NCBI RefSeq assembly: GCF_963576615.1
Contig: NC_088708.1
Span: 66,814,672 to 66,878,671, forward strand
Direction: 5' to 3'
DNA from: Watersipora subatra
Taxonomy: Eukaryota; Bryozoa; Gymnolaemata; Cheilostomatida; Watersiporidae
Length of the DNA stretch: 64,000 nucleotides
Positions 48,301 to 57,500 of the stretch are shown piece by piece (the stretch's first letter is position 1; every line of letters starts with the position of its first letter). The translations under genes were made by a program, and so were the position numbers. The notes below the pieces were generated by a model. The model saw nothing but the letters and a program-made list of their open reading frames with translations, was not told the DNA's origin and searched no databases.

Positions 48301-50000
48301 TCGAGTTGAATAACTGAATTTCTACTGTTAAGAAACTGACTATCATTACATTTGCGCCACTAGAAAGGCTACTACTAGTATTAATTGTATTAGTACTAAT
48401 TTCACAGCATTATATTAGTACTAATACAATGCTGTGAAACAGCCAGCAAAAGGCTAAAACCCTTCTTGTCAACAATTAATGGATAGTTTTAAACATGCTT
48501 ACCAACTTTCTAACAAATGCTGTGTTCTTTTTCAAACTCGAATCAAGTCTCACAAAAGCATCTTCATCCGGCCTGTGTTCTAAAATAAAGCAGACATTCT
48601 CTAAATATGGACCTACACAGTATATCATTGTGACAAAGGCGCTTGGTCAATAGTGGACTCGTAACAGAAAGGTGTCTTAACATAAGCAGAAAAAAAATGA
48701 ACAATACCCCTAGAATAAACAGAACTAGTCTTGCTTTGTCTGGACTGGCAATAAAAATCAGATGGACAAATTCTTAGCACTAACGATTCGACTTGTATTT
48801 AAAATTCACAGCAGTCTGTATCATATATCAGCGAATTTAATTATGATATAAAACATTACCATCTTGAGATGTTAAACTTTTAGGGGCACTGGTAACTTTA
48901 ATGATGACAAGCTTGTTTATTTATAATGTTTATTCAAAAGATGTGTACTTCTGCAATGTAGTTTGCATACAGATGTATGAATACCTTCAATTTGGGCATT
49001 TCGCTCCTTATATTTGGCTCTGAGTCCATATTTCTCCTCCATTTCTTTTACATATTCAGTGATGGCTTGCTACAAGAAAACCAGATAGCTGCTTCAACTA
49101 TGTACCGGTTTCTGAACTTCGAAGCTAAAAACTAAAACAAGGGAGAAATTAATTTGAAGCTCTATTTAAAATTTAGCCTGAGATTTCGAAAAAATGGCAA
49201 ATTGACCAAGCACAGCATAAATCAAAAAGTACAGCAGTATTTCTTTGTGTCAAAATGAGGCAACCTAAGTTGCAGAGAGAACAATTCACGAGCGTAACAT
49301 ACCCTTTCTTCAACTTCCTTCTCCAAAGACAGATGCACATCTCCACTCTCAACAGCCTCTGTAGAACTAGCAGACCCATTTTCGTTGGCTGACACTGGCA
49401 CCTGCTACAACATTAAAGTAAGTAGAGCTCAAAAGACATTGAGAGCTGCACAGCCGTGGTTATTGCTGCTAACCTGTGATGTTGGAACTTCAAACTTATG
49501 CTTTGTAGTCATTAGAATTCAATGTCTATAATAATAAATTGTTGTGCTAACAAAAAAAACAGGCTACAATAACCAGAAAAGACTGTCACTGAATTGCTAG
49601 CTGGGATTTATTAATATCGTTTATGTATAGCCAGCTATTTACCAACATGAGTGTTGTCCTTGATGATATTGGGAACTTTTAGTGAAAAAAAGATAAGGGA
49701 AACATAGTAACATCTGCTCTTACTCATATAAATAGTATGCAAAGAGTAAAGGAGTAGTCCTAAAAATTTTATATCGAATACAGTTGCTTAGGACAATGCA
49801 TGGTAAAATTTCTATAAAAGGTGTACTTGATAACATGTTGTATGTAAGAACACTGGAAATCAATGAAAGAAATGGGATACCTTCTGAGCAAGGTTCTGTT
49901 CCGGCTTAGTACTGCTCGATGAGCTGCTCAAATTTTGCACATTTTTCAATCTTTCTTGACGTTCTGTTGAATAGCGCTTTCCACCCTTACTACTATCCAT
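27358..50000 (-). CDS. UPF2: UPF2, regulator of nonsense transcripts 2 (complete, 25 coding exons)
   Basis: Exons from the 5' end: 49881-50000, 49303-49404, 48985-49069, 48503-48579, 48104-48184, 47838-47987, 46675-46886, 46092-46224, 45258-45392, 44965-45004, 43826-44038, 43333-43476, 42438-42624, 40972-41138, 40244-40416, 38426-38611, 38131-38274, 37381-37600, 37125-37243, 35998-36181, 35598-35785, 35177-35359, 31776-31905, 30605-30766, 27358-27500. All borders are GT-AG, and the sum is 3678 nt (1225 codons plus stop), against about 1270 in mammals. UPF2 bridges UPF3 at the exon junction complex to UPF1 in nonsense-mediated decay. MIF4G-1 covers about residues 105-365 (FCRHCGSDYAGLVPRK), MIF4G-2 about 500-735 (CVNRELIDRAAHDFC, DMACAMLESCGRYLYRS), MIF4G-3 about 735-960 (DTCGQYFDRGSTKRKLDYF). 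An acidic linker follows, then the UPF1-binding C-terminus, ending after QHQKGAPDADLIF. The extreme C-terminus differs from the usual basic tail. Confidence 0.96.
27885..28215 (+). repeat. 49-bp array of the SINE head, 7 copies
   Basis: TACCCTGGTAGTCTAGTGTG recurs at 27893, 27942, 27991, 28040, 28089, 28138 and 28187, exactly 49 bp apart. Each copy also carries TATTATATATACTA and CATGAGCGATCTC. The last copy runs into a full-length SINE. Lies in the last UPF2 intron. Confidence 0.96.
28180..28440 (+). mobile_element. tRNA-derived SINE, copy 4, fused to the 49-bp array
   Basis: Head CCCTGGTAGTCTAGTGTG, a tRNA-like core with GTTAGAGCGTTGGTCTACC and GAGTCGAGTTGGAGTCTC, and a tail with CGGACGGACAGATGGACA. 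Confidence 0.75.
28559..29344. mobile_element. TTAA-flanked foldback element (MITE), about 786 bp
   Basis: Two inverted arms of nearly 290 bp: left from ACCATAACTGCCACGAACAA, right ending GTTCGTGACAGTTATGGT. TTAA sits directly outside both ends (28555-28558 and 29345-29348) as the target duplication. There is no coding capacity, so it would be moved in trans. TTAA duplications are typical of piggyBac and Kolobok transposons; which family applies here is inference. Confidence 0.85.
30062..30300 (+). mobile_element. tRNA-derived SINE, copy 5
   Basis: Head CTAGTACCCTGGCAGTCTAG at about 30065, tRNA-like core with TTGGTGCAATTGTAAGAGCA and GTGAGTTCAAATCCTGC, then a tail with GGACAGATAGACACACG. The tail continues into a 79-bp array. 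Confidence 0.82.
30305..30590 (+). repeat. 79-bp array of the SINE tail, about 3.5 copies
   Basis: AACCTATTATAGTAAAGACT recurs at 30391, 30470 and 30549. Each unit also has GTTGATAAC and CTATGGACAGATGGAC. The array ends about 15 bp from the donor side of UPF2 exon 30605-30766. Confidence 0.95.
32185..32830 (+). repeat. Dispersed repeat R, copy 2
   Basis: Starts CTAGCTGTGCTAACCGACGT then TGCCCGGGTAATAAAAAAGT, and matches 21145-21600 downstream. Lies in the UPF2 intron 31906-35176. Confidence 0.85.
32968..33180 (-). mobile_element. Possible second tRNA-derived SINE type
   Basis: On the minus strand it shows TAGCGCAATG and later AGTTCAAATTC, spaced like A and B boxes. At its left end an ATATATATATAGAT run is enclosed by a 10-bp inverted repeat (AACACTGAGA / TCTCAGTGTT). 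Similar layouts occur at 41325-41470 and 59318-59460. Confidence 0.4.
33585..34140 (-). repeat. Dispersed repeat R, copy 3, inverted
   Basis: Read on the minus strand it starts AGTGAATGCCCGGCGTTGCC then TAGGTAATAAAAAGGTCTTT. It matches 61575-62215 closely, including the AAGTGTAGTGTATTTAGTGG-like part. A further partial copy is at 34340-34480. Confidence 0.85.
35427..35475 (-). other. Possible 49-nt cassette exon of UPF2
   Basis: Bounded by CTATAG and GTAAGT, it encodes an acidic stretch (ITESDSETECAAAAET), as expected for the linker. The neighbouring exons (35598-35785 and 35177-35359) join perfectly in phase without it. Including it shifts the frame, and the next exon then hits a stop within three codons unless an internal acceptor is used. 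Confidence 0.45.
38890..39065 (+). repeat. Dispersed repeat, copy related to 58835-58985
   Basis: Shared words include GAAG(C/A)CGATATTCTT-like text, and CTTCAAGTAACTAAATAGAA against TTTCAAGTAGTTAGATATAG. Similarity is partial; it lies in UPF2 intron 15. Confidence 0.5.
39646..39738 (-). CDS. Candidate first coding exon inside UPF2 intron 15
   Basis: An ATG in good context (GACATGG) at 39738 opens 31 codons (MGTKTSAKTPFKRIADVYQR, then LLYTNNYCQLL) and ends at a GTTAGT donor in phase 0. It sits at the edge of an unusually GC-rich, CpG-bearing block (about 39620-40070) that is otherwise unlike this AT-rich intron. I do not recognise the peptide. It could be the first exon of a nested gene, or an alternative first exon of UPF2, since the next UPF2 exon (38426-38611) also starts in phase 0. 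No second exon of a nested gene was found before 38611. Confidence 0.35.
41325..41475 (-). mobile_element. Possible tRNA-derived SINE fragment
   Basis: On the minus strand: GGAATAGCGGTTAAAGTGCT and TGAGTTCAATTTC at A-box and B-box spacing, with an ATTTATATATATAGATA run at the left end. Lies in UPF2 intron 13. Confidence 0.4.
45571..45617. repeat. Perfect 23-bp inverted repeat (hairpin) in UPF2 intron
   Basis: CATACAATGATCAATAGCAC plus TGT is followed by one base and then its exact reverse complement. Confidence 0.95.
48400..48439. repeat. Inverted repeat in UPF2 intron
   Basis: TTTCACAGCATT and AATGCTGTGAAA enclose ATATTAGTACTAATAC, itself palindromic. Confidence 0.85.
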
Positions 50001-51563
50001 ATCTTACCAAACATCACTCATTCCAAGAACAAGACCAGGTCAATTTGCTTGTAAAGGAACTGCTGAAAAATGAGCAAATGAGAGAGGCCATGATCATAAA
50101 ACTAACTGATCAAAAGGTGGTAGTACTGCATGGTACTGGGTTCACTTAGAAAAAAAATAATCATGACATTTTTAACCAATGTATTTAAAAAAGGCAAAAG
50201 CACAAGCAAATTTGCAATATTCCAACATTTCTTTTTGACAAACTAAATCTAAGACTGGTTTTTGCTTTTCAAAGCCAATCTCTAGACAACTTGGATGTAT
50301 ATTTTGCATCAATAAAATTACATAACACACATAAGAACTTCAGATACATTTGAATAATTAATCCAATGGTGCAGGCAAGAATATCTTAAGGTCTGAGCTT
50401 CGATCCACACAGCCTTGCGTGCAGGCATTAGACTGAACTTTTTCATTTTACATTTTTTTATCTACAAACCTATTTTCTATTGTTGTTTTTCTATTTTTTA
50501 CGTTACTAAAAATTTATGCCATTTGTGTTTTTGCTTGCCTCTTATTGCTATTAATAACTATCTTTTATTAATATTCTCTACTGAAAGTTCTTTTTTCTTC
50601 CCAGCTTTCTCAATTTTTTGCTCTTTATTCCTCAATCCACATTTTAATCTTTAGTTTCTGATTATTTTACATGCATATTCCAGCAAGCGTGTTTTGTTGA
50701 TCTTCAAGTAAAACAATATACCATATGCTGGTAAACCTCGATTCACAGCTAATATTTCGCTAACCATCCGAAAACTACATTAATAGAAAAATGTAATTAT
50801 AATAGTTTCATAGTTAGTTAAATGGTAGGTTTTGAGCACGGGTACTACAGGTACTACCCGTGACTTCACTACTTCAAGCTCAATCTCGGAACTGACTTAC
50901 TTAAATGCTATTAGTGCAGTGTTAAGGGCAGAGTACAATACTTAAAAACCCCTTTGAGTAACATACTTGTAGTCTATAATGATTGTTGATGTGTGATAAC
51001 GATACTACGTGACTAGCAACGTGTAAACTGTCAAATAAACATTGTAAATGCGTAAAAGAGATTTGGTCACAAAATCTACAAATAAATAAAGCAAGTGGAA
51101 TCAAAGTATTTGCGCTACGTTCTAACGACGGAAGGTTTCTTCCCTCCCCGAGGTGCTATGCAGAAGTAAAGTAGTTAACTCGAATACAAGGTTTTGTAGA
51201 CATCATTAATACGGTCAGAAAATGCCTCGCGCTTTTTATATGCAAAACATAGGCAAGTTCATGAAGTTATTAGTCTCTCATCGATGCGTTATAACGTCAG
51301 ACCGAACGAGTAAAAGATTTAGCCAATGGTATTCGGGAATAGCTCTGTCAGAATCTTTGCATGTTGAATCCGTACTAATAAACTACAACTGATCCCTCAA
51401 AACAACAAAGAGTTTAAGACTGGTGGTTGGTTACAAAACACAAGTACAAGCTATCACTGCGCCGCTCTTGTGAACTTCTAATACGTTTGAAAGTTGTAGC
51501 AAGACTGCTAAGAAAACTGAGTGGTCTTTTACACACAAACTTCCTGTCGTAGAAAAAGTCATC
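50001..51563. promoter_or_regulatory. Divergent interval between UPF2 and ATG101
   Basis: UPF2 starts at 50000 on the minus strand, and the candidate ATG101 start is at 51564 on the plus strand. The 1.56 kb between them has no other recognised gene and should hold both promoters. No clear TATA box was assigned to either gene. If the ATG101 first exon is wrong, the interval is longer. Confidence 0.45.
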
Positions 51564-54500
51564 ATGAACCATATACGCCACCCTTTGAAAACGTTGGTTA
51601 GTGAATAAACATTGTCGCTGTTTATTACTGACAGTGTTTGTACGGTCAGTTACACTTAGTACTGTATTTATTTTTTTGTTTTGTTATACTGTAGATATAA
51701 TTTAAATTGTTTACGCAGGATTATATTAATCCAATAGAAATCACACCTTTTTTGTTACAATTCTTAAAACCGCTAACCATCAAGAGACAATTTATAAGTA
51801 ATAGTTTTTCTCAGTGCAAATATATTTTCATAATTAGTTTTATTGTATTAAAAACTTGTACTGTAAACAAGGAATAAGTGTTGTATAAATCGATGTACTC
51901 ACATGTACTGATGTGAAGATGAAGAAGAGCCTCTGTCTTTCGTTACACTTCCTTATATCCTCCCCTATACTGCCTTACACTAGCTTATCTACTAGCTTTA
52001 CCCACTAGCATTATCCAGCTTTATGCACTCACCGTAATTACCAAGACCACCTGTACTGTCTTGAGCTCAGACACCAATATAGCCTGAGCCTAACAAATCC
52101 CATAATACAACATGCCCTTTTTTTTTTCCTTTTTGTTTTTGGCCACTCCATCACTTCCAACAAGCAGACTTAGTAGCTTACCTTACTTGTGTTGCTCGTT
52201 ACCTGACTCCGTTAGGGCAGTCTCCATAGGCTATGCCTCTGGCTTGTCTGACCCTGTGCCACCGTCTAAAGTACTCTTCTCGCTACTGCCAGCTCCATTG
52301 TCAGTCTGCACTGGCTTTTCCATTACCCTGACCTCCGCCACTACCAATACTTTTACCGTGACCACTGTCACTACCAACACTACTTCCACCAACATCTCCA
52401 ACACTACTTCCACCAACCCTGACTAGCCCGGAGTCTTCTGGTTGGGTCAGTAATGACTCCTCAACCTCATCTCCATCTTTTCCGTCTTTACCTCGCTCTC
52501 CCCAGTAAGAGGCAGGCTCGACAGGTTTCCTGTGGGAGGTCTTCACTTGGGCTGTAACCAGCTGCACAGAGGATGGCACCACAGAGCTGGGAGTTGGCAT
52601 AGGCCCAGACCTATCTAGCTCGACCTCACCTGCAACGAGTGCAGGTCTGCTACCAGCAATTCTCCTCTGAACCTCGGCTAACTTCTGCACCACAACCCTG
52701 AATGCCTTGACATTTTCCCACTCCATGACTGCTGTCTCCCGTTTGGCTTTCAGCTTAGCCAATTTCTCCTTCTACTTTCTCCGCACCTCCCTTTCCTCTC
52801 TTTCAATCTCTACTACCTTTTTCTCATGACCTTCTCTGTCTAACATTCCATTGCTGGGTACCTCGGCTAAAAAAGAGCAAACCTTTTCCATTACAGACAC
52901 TGGTTCAGCTACTTTCTCAGCACCTTCCCTTACCTCATCGTGACTGTGTTCTCTATCATACTCCATAGACACTTGCACATCTCTGATGCCTTGGACTGTC
53001 CCCTGTTGACTACCAACTTCTACGTATTCGCTACTTTTCACTCCCTTGGTTTTACAAGTCCACCAATCTTGACCTGTGTGACCTTTCTTAACTTCGCTCT
53101 CTCTGTTAGACTTATTTGTCAGGTTTTGCAACTCGACATCATCTGAAACATAACTTGACCCAGCAATAATGGTTCTCGACGAAACCGGCTTAACTGGCTT
53201 AATACTTCTACACTCCTTAACAGCCTCAAACTTACTTTCGCATAATGCATTTACAACAGCAAATAATTTAAGCTGCCTCAACTCAGCTATGCCCAAGTTC
53301 TCAATCCTTTCACCACATGAACTTCAGCATCCATATGCCTGTCTTTACTTTCCAAATGAACTATTACACTTCCAACCACTTTTAACTCACTACCATCAGC
53401 AGTTTCTAAAACTGTCGACGGTTTCTTTAACCGTAGGTTCAAGTTATTGGCTGTTGCCTCGGTTACCATAGACACCTCAGCCTCAGTATCAAACGTAAAC
53501 TCCACATTTACTCCATTAACTTTTAAATACTGCACAATTTTCTGGCCGAGTCATTGATCTTCACCATATTTATCTCTATAGCCAGCAAATCTTGCACTTT
53601 TACCCCTTCTTCTGTCACTGCACCTTTCATCATACCTATCTGTTTCTCGCTTCTCAAACCAACTGTCTCTCTCATACCTTTTCATGCTGTAATCTCTAGG
53701 TCTATTCCACTTATCCCTTACGTCATGAAGACTTTCTCTGCCCCAATACCTCTCCCTACTGCTATCTCGACTGCCATACCTTACTTTTCTACCCTTATCC
53801 CTGCAATATCGGGATATGTGTCCTCGTTTCCCACAACAAAAACATTTAATGGAGGGCCAACTCCGCATCTCATGGCCACTACGCTTGCAATTGTAGCACA
53901 CTCTATCTTCACTACCTTCTCTACTGTTTGCTCTATGTCCAGAGACATGCCTATCCCTGCTATTGTCTCTATACTTCCTACTGTCACTGTCCTTGTTATA
54001 CTCCCGGCCTCTTGTCCCATATTTACTAGTATCATTCTCCTCACTACCATAATACCTTCTACTACTTCTAGGGCTACCCCTAGGGGGAGATCTACCCGCT
54101 GAATCATAGCTTCTATTTCTATCATTACTCCTGTACTGCGCTCAGCTATCAAACTCTGATACCTTTGCTACTTCTCTCTTAACCTCACATTTTAAATCGG
54201 TACTTCTATTCTCAGTTCTCAAAAATCTATTCGAGTTGTTGGCCATTTCACGAGCCCTCAATGCCTCATGCAATAACGCCCAAGTAAGATTGGCATTCTT
54301 CATTAAATCTCTGCTTACTTCTCTATCTCTCAACCCGTTAACCGCCACTATAAGGGCAAACCTTACCCTATCATTATTGTTAGCCACCTCTGCATATCTG
54401 CTCAAACTCTCTACCCGTTGTAAATATTCTCTACCACTTTCTCCAAGTGCCTGCTTAGCCGTCAGAAACATATGCCCCTTTACGAACATACTCTCTTGTC

Positions 54501-57500
54501 TACCATAATAACCCTGCAAAACCTTCACTGCCTCTTCATAAGTGGAATTTACACTATCTACGTTAAACCCTTCGCCGCTCAATACTTCTCTACCACTGTG
54601 CCCAATAGCTCTCAATAGTGGCACTAACCTAGCTCTACCTCTCATAATAGGTACTCTATTGCCAACCTCATCAGCTACATAACCTCTCTTCTCGACACTC
54701 TCTCAATACACAAATTCATCTCCTCTATAAATCTCTCTCACGAACTATCACCGTGCTCACCGAACACCAGCTTCGGGAAACCACTCTCCATCCCAACAAC
54801 ACGTTATATTTCTCGCCACAAATTTACTCTACCCCACTCGTATAAAGTTAATGTAATTCTCACCTCCAAACACTTAATAAATATCTACACCTCTCCAAAA
54901 CCGATGCTTCACCGCTACAACACCTCACGACACCACCCTACCTCACGTCACCTCACCTGCACGCCCATGAAAGAGTCTAAGCAACCGTTAAACTTAACCC
55001 GTAACCAGAAAAATGTTCGCTAATGATAACACAAAAAGAAAAAAAAATCAGAGCTTCGTCAACTGCGCCATGTTGTATAAATCGATGTACTCACTGATGT
55101 GACTGATGTGAAGATGAAGAAGAGCCTCAGTCTTTCATTACACTTCCTTATATCCTCCCCTATACTGCCTTACACTAGCTTATCTACTAGCTTTACCCAC
55201 TACCATTATCCAGCTTTATGCACTCACCGTAATTACCAAGACCACCTGTACTGCCTTGAGCTCAGACACCAATATAGCCTGAGCCTAACAAATCCCATAA
55301 TACAACAATAAGGACAGTCTCAACAAAAGTTTATAGAATAGTGATATGGACATTCTCAACAAGAGTTAAGGGTCGTGGTTAGCCAGAAGCCAATAAATCA
55401 CAAAAAATATTTCTATATGTGACAAAACTACTGAATTCTGTTTTTGTTTTATAAAAAAATCTGAGTCAGCTTTGGTAGAACCAGTCTTACATTGATCCTG
55501 CTGCGTAACCTGAATCAAATCATGGGATTTTATTCAGGCCTACTATATCCTTATATTTTTTGATAAGCTTTTCAAAGACAGCTGTTTTAAGTTTTACACT
55601 TTTCAATACTGCTTCATTTTAGTTATCTTTAAGTTTATAATGTTTTTTCGGTTTAATAGTTCTGCGTGAGTGGAACATCCAATGCAGGTATCTGTAGTAG
55701 GTGTGCGATTTTGCTAGACTAATGCTCAGTTACATTGTGCTCGCAGCTTTATGGCATTTCAGTTAGTCAACTAGCATTGATCGAATGACGATCAACTTCT
55801 GTCATTGCTGTTGTAGGAGGTGGAAGGACATCAGATTGAAGAAGCAGTGAGAGGTACCACTAACAGTTTAGCTTGAGCGAAGCATTATTGTATAGGCCTA
55901 CTGTGTCAGACAATTTGGTGCTTCTGCGTTAAGTTTTTCATAAATAATCTTATCTACTTAATAGCAAGAAGGAGAACTTGATGTCATGATAGCTTCAAAC
56001 TTTGTGAGAGTGTGGAACATTCTGTAGCAGTCAACTCCCTTACAGTAACTAGCAACAATTACAATAATTTTCTTATATTTCTTTTCAATGTGCTTGTATT
56101 TATATTTTGCAGCGATAATGCACACAATTCTGTTCCTGCGCGCGAAACCCAAGGTATGTTTCCGATATTGCTACGAAGTTGTGATATCTTAACATTTTCT
56201 TAACACTACAGAGAAATAATGTTATCTACATACTTTATCTGTACAACTGTTATCTAGTTTATCGGTATGCTGGCTCTTTGTTACAGTATACATACAAAGG
56301 TCCAGGGTCGTACTCAATAGGAACAGTTGGCTATGAAGACGTAGATTGTGACTGCATAGACTTGACCTATGTAAGTCTCTAGTTGTTCTTTTACGCTGTA
56401 TGGAAGTAAATAATATACACGTGTTCTCTATTTATGACATTGACCCGTTCTTAAGACACGGTCTAACTCAAATTTTATTGTAAGTCGGAATGTTTTAAAT
56501 AAATTACTCCGTACTCTTATTAATATGTAGTTTCATCCCTATGATGGTGGTCTTTGCTTTTTGTTGATGCATTGCTGTTAGAAAAAATCTGTTTTGTGCT
56601 TTGGAGTCATAATGAAGGTTAAAAAGGTTAAAAAACTCACACAGGCGACAGATTCTTGCAGCAGGCACAACCCAAATGGCGTATCATTGCAACCGGGTGA
56701 CGCACTCCTCCTCCATCGCAAGAACACTAAAGCATAAATGCTTAGTGTTCATGCTTAGTGTATCTAGCGCACAGGGTGTCTTCGACACCCTGTGCGCTAG
56801 ATACTAGTTCACAATAGGTTGTCACATGTTTTAAGCAATGCTAAGATGGCACTGCTTTAAATATTATTTTAGATATTTTTACATAACCGTACATAACCTT
56901 GAAACGGCGTATGTCGAAATTGTTGCAACCGGAGGATTTTCATAACCTTGAAAGGATTTTCTAGACTGTAAACAGAACACGTTATTTTGAATAGGTGTTT
57001 TTAATGAGAACATATATCTTCTCTTCTTGTTCAGAGTATTTGTCATGCATCTCATTACTACTAGCTTGGTATTATCAGAGGAAAATAGAAGTTCACCATC
57101 CTGTCCTGTATATTAGTTTTCAGTTGAGAACAAGTTTTGCAAGTTGTATATAAGTAGCTAAACGCTAACATTAAATATTACTTTCATATGCAGACTAGAA
57201 TGCCATCCAGGAAACTGCAAGACAAAGTTCATGCAAATATTAGCAAGTTTTGTGATGCAATGAGAGGGAGGCAGGAAATCTGCAATATGGGAGAGACAGT
57301 CACAGGGACGGTGAGCATACCCATTTATACAGAAACTACCAGCTCTTTATTTAATCATCCTGGGACTCAACTCAATTGTAACACAAATGCCAGATTGCCT
57401 TTGATGCCAGTATTTCAACAAAAAGGGTTTTAGATAGGCCCGCTGCTACCTGAAGATACATGTTATAGTAATGAATAGGATTTGCACGCCATCGCCATAC

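Larger units (their letters stand above)
51879..55307 (-). mobile_element. LTR retrotransposon, gag-protease only, with target-site duplication
   Basis: Direct repeats 51879-52112 and 55071-55307 are LTRs starting TGTTGTAT and ending ATACAACA, with only a handful of differences. The 5-bp duplication ATAAG flanks the element (51874-51878 and 55308-55312). On the minus strand a primer-binding-site-like TGGCGCAGTTGACGAAGC follows the 5' LTR. A polypurine tract (AAAAAGGAAAAAAAAAAGGG) precedes the 3' LTR. The 2.96-kb interior encodes gag, zinc knuckles and a protease, but no reverse transcriptase, RNase H or integrase motif was seen. It would depend on another element for copying. The CCHC knuckles and 5-bp duplication suggest a Ty3/gypsy-like origin. 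Confidence 0.93.

Noticed and set aside
49472..49502. Possible 27-nt UPF2 microexon (HKFEVPTSQ)
   Set aside because: Has AG and GT borders and keeps the frame, but is too short and poorly supported; UPF2 is complete without it.
51222..51395. 57-codon plus ORF starting MPRAFYMQNIGKF
   Set aside because: Unsupported short ORF in the divergent interval; no family match.
53554..54102. 182-codon plus-strand ORF, and 123-codon minus ORF at 53781-54152
   Set aside because: Antisense and out-of-frame shadows of the Arg/Ser-rich gag region.
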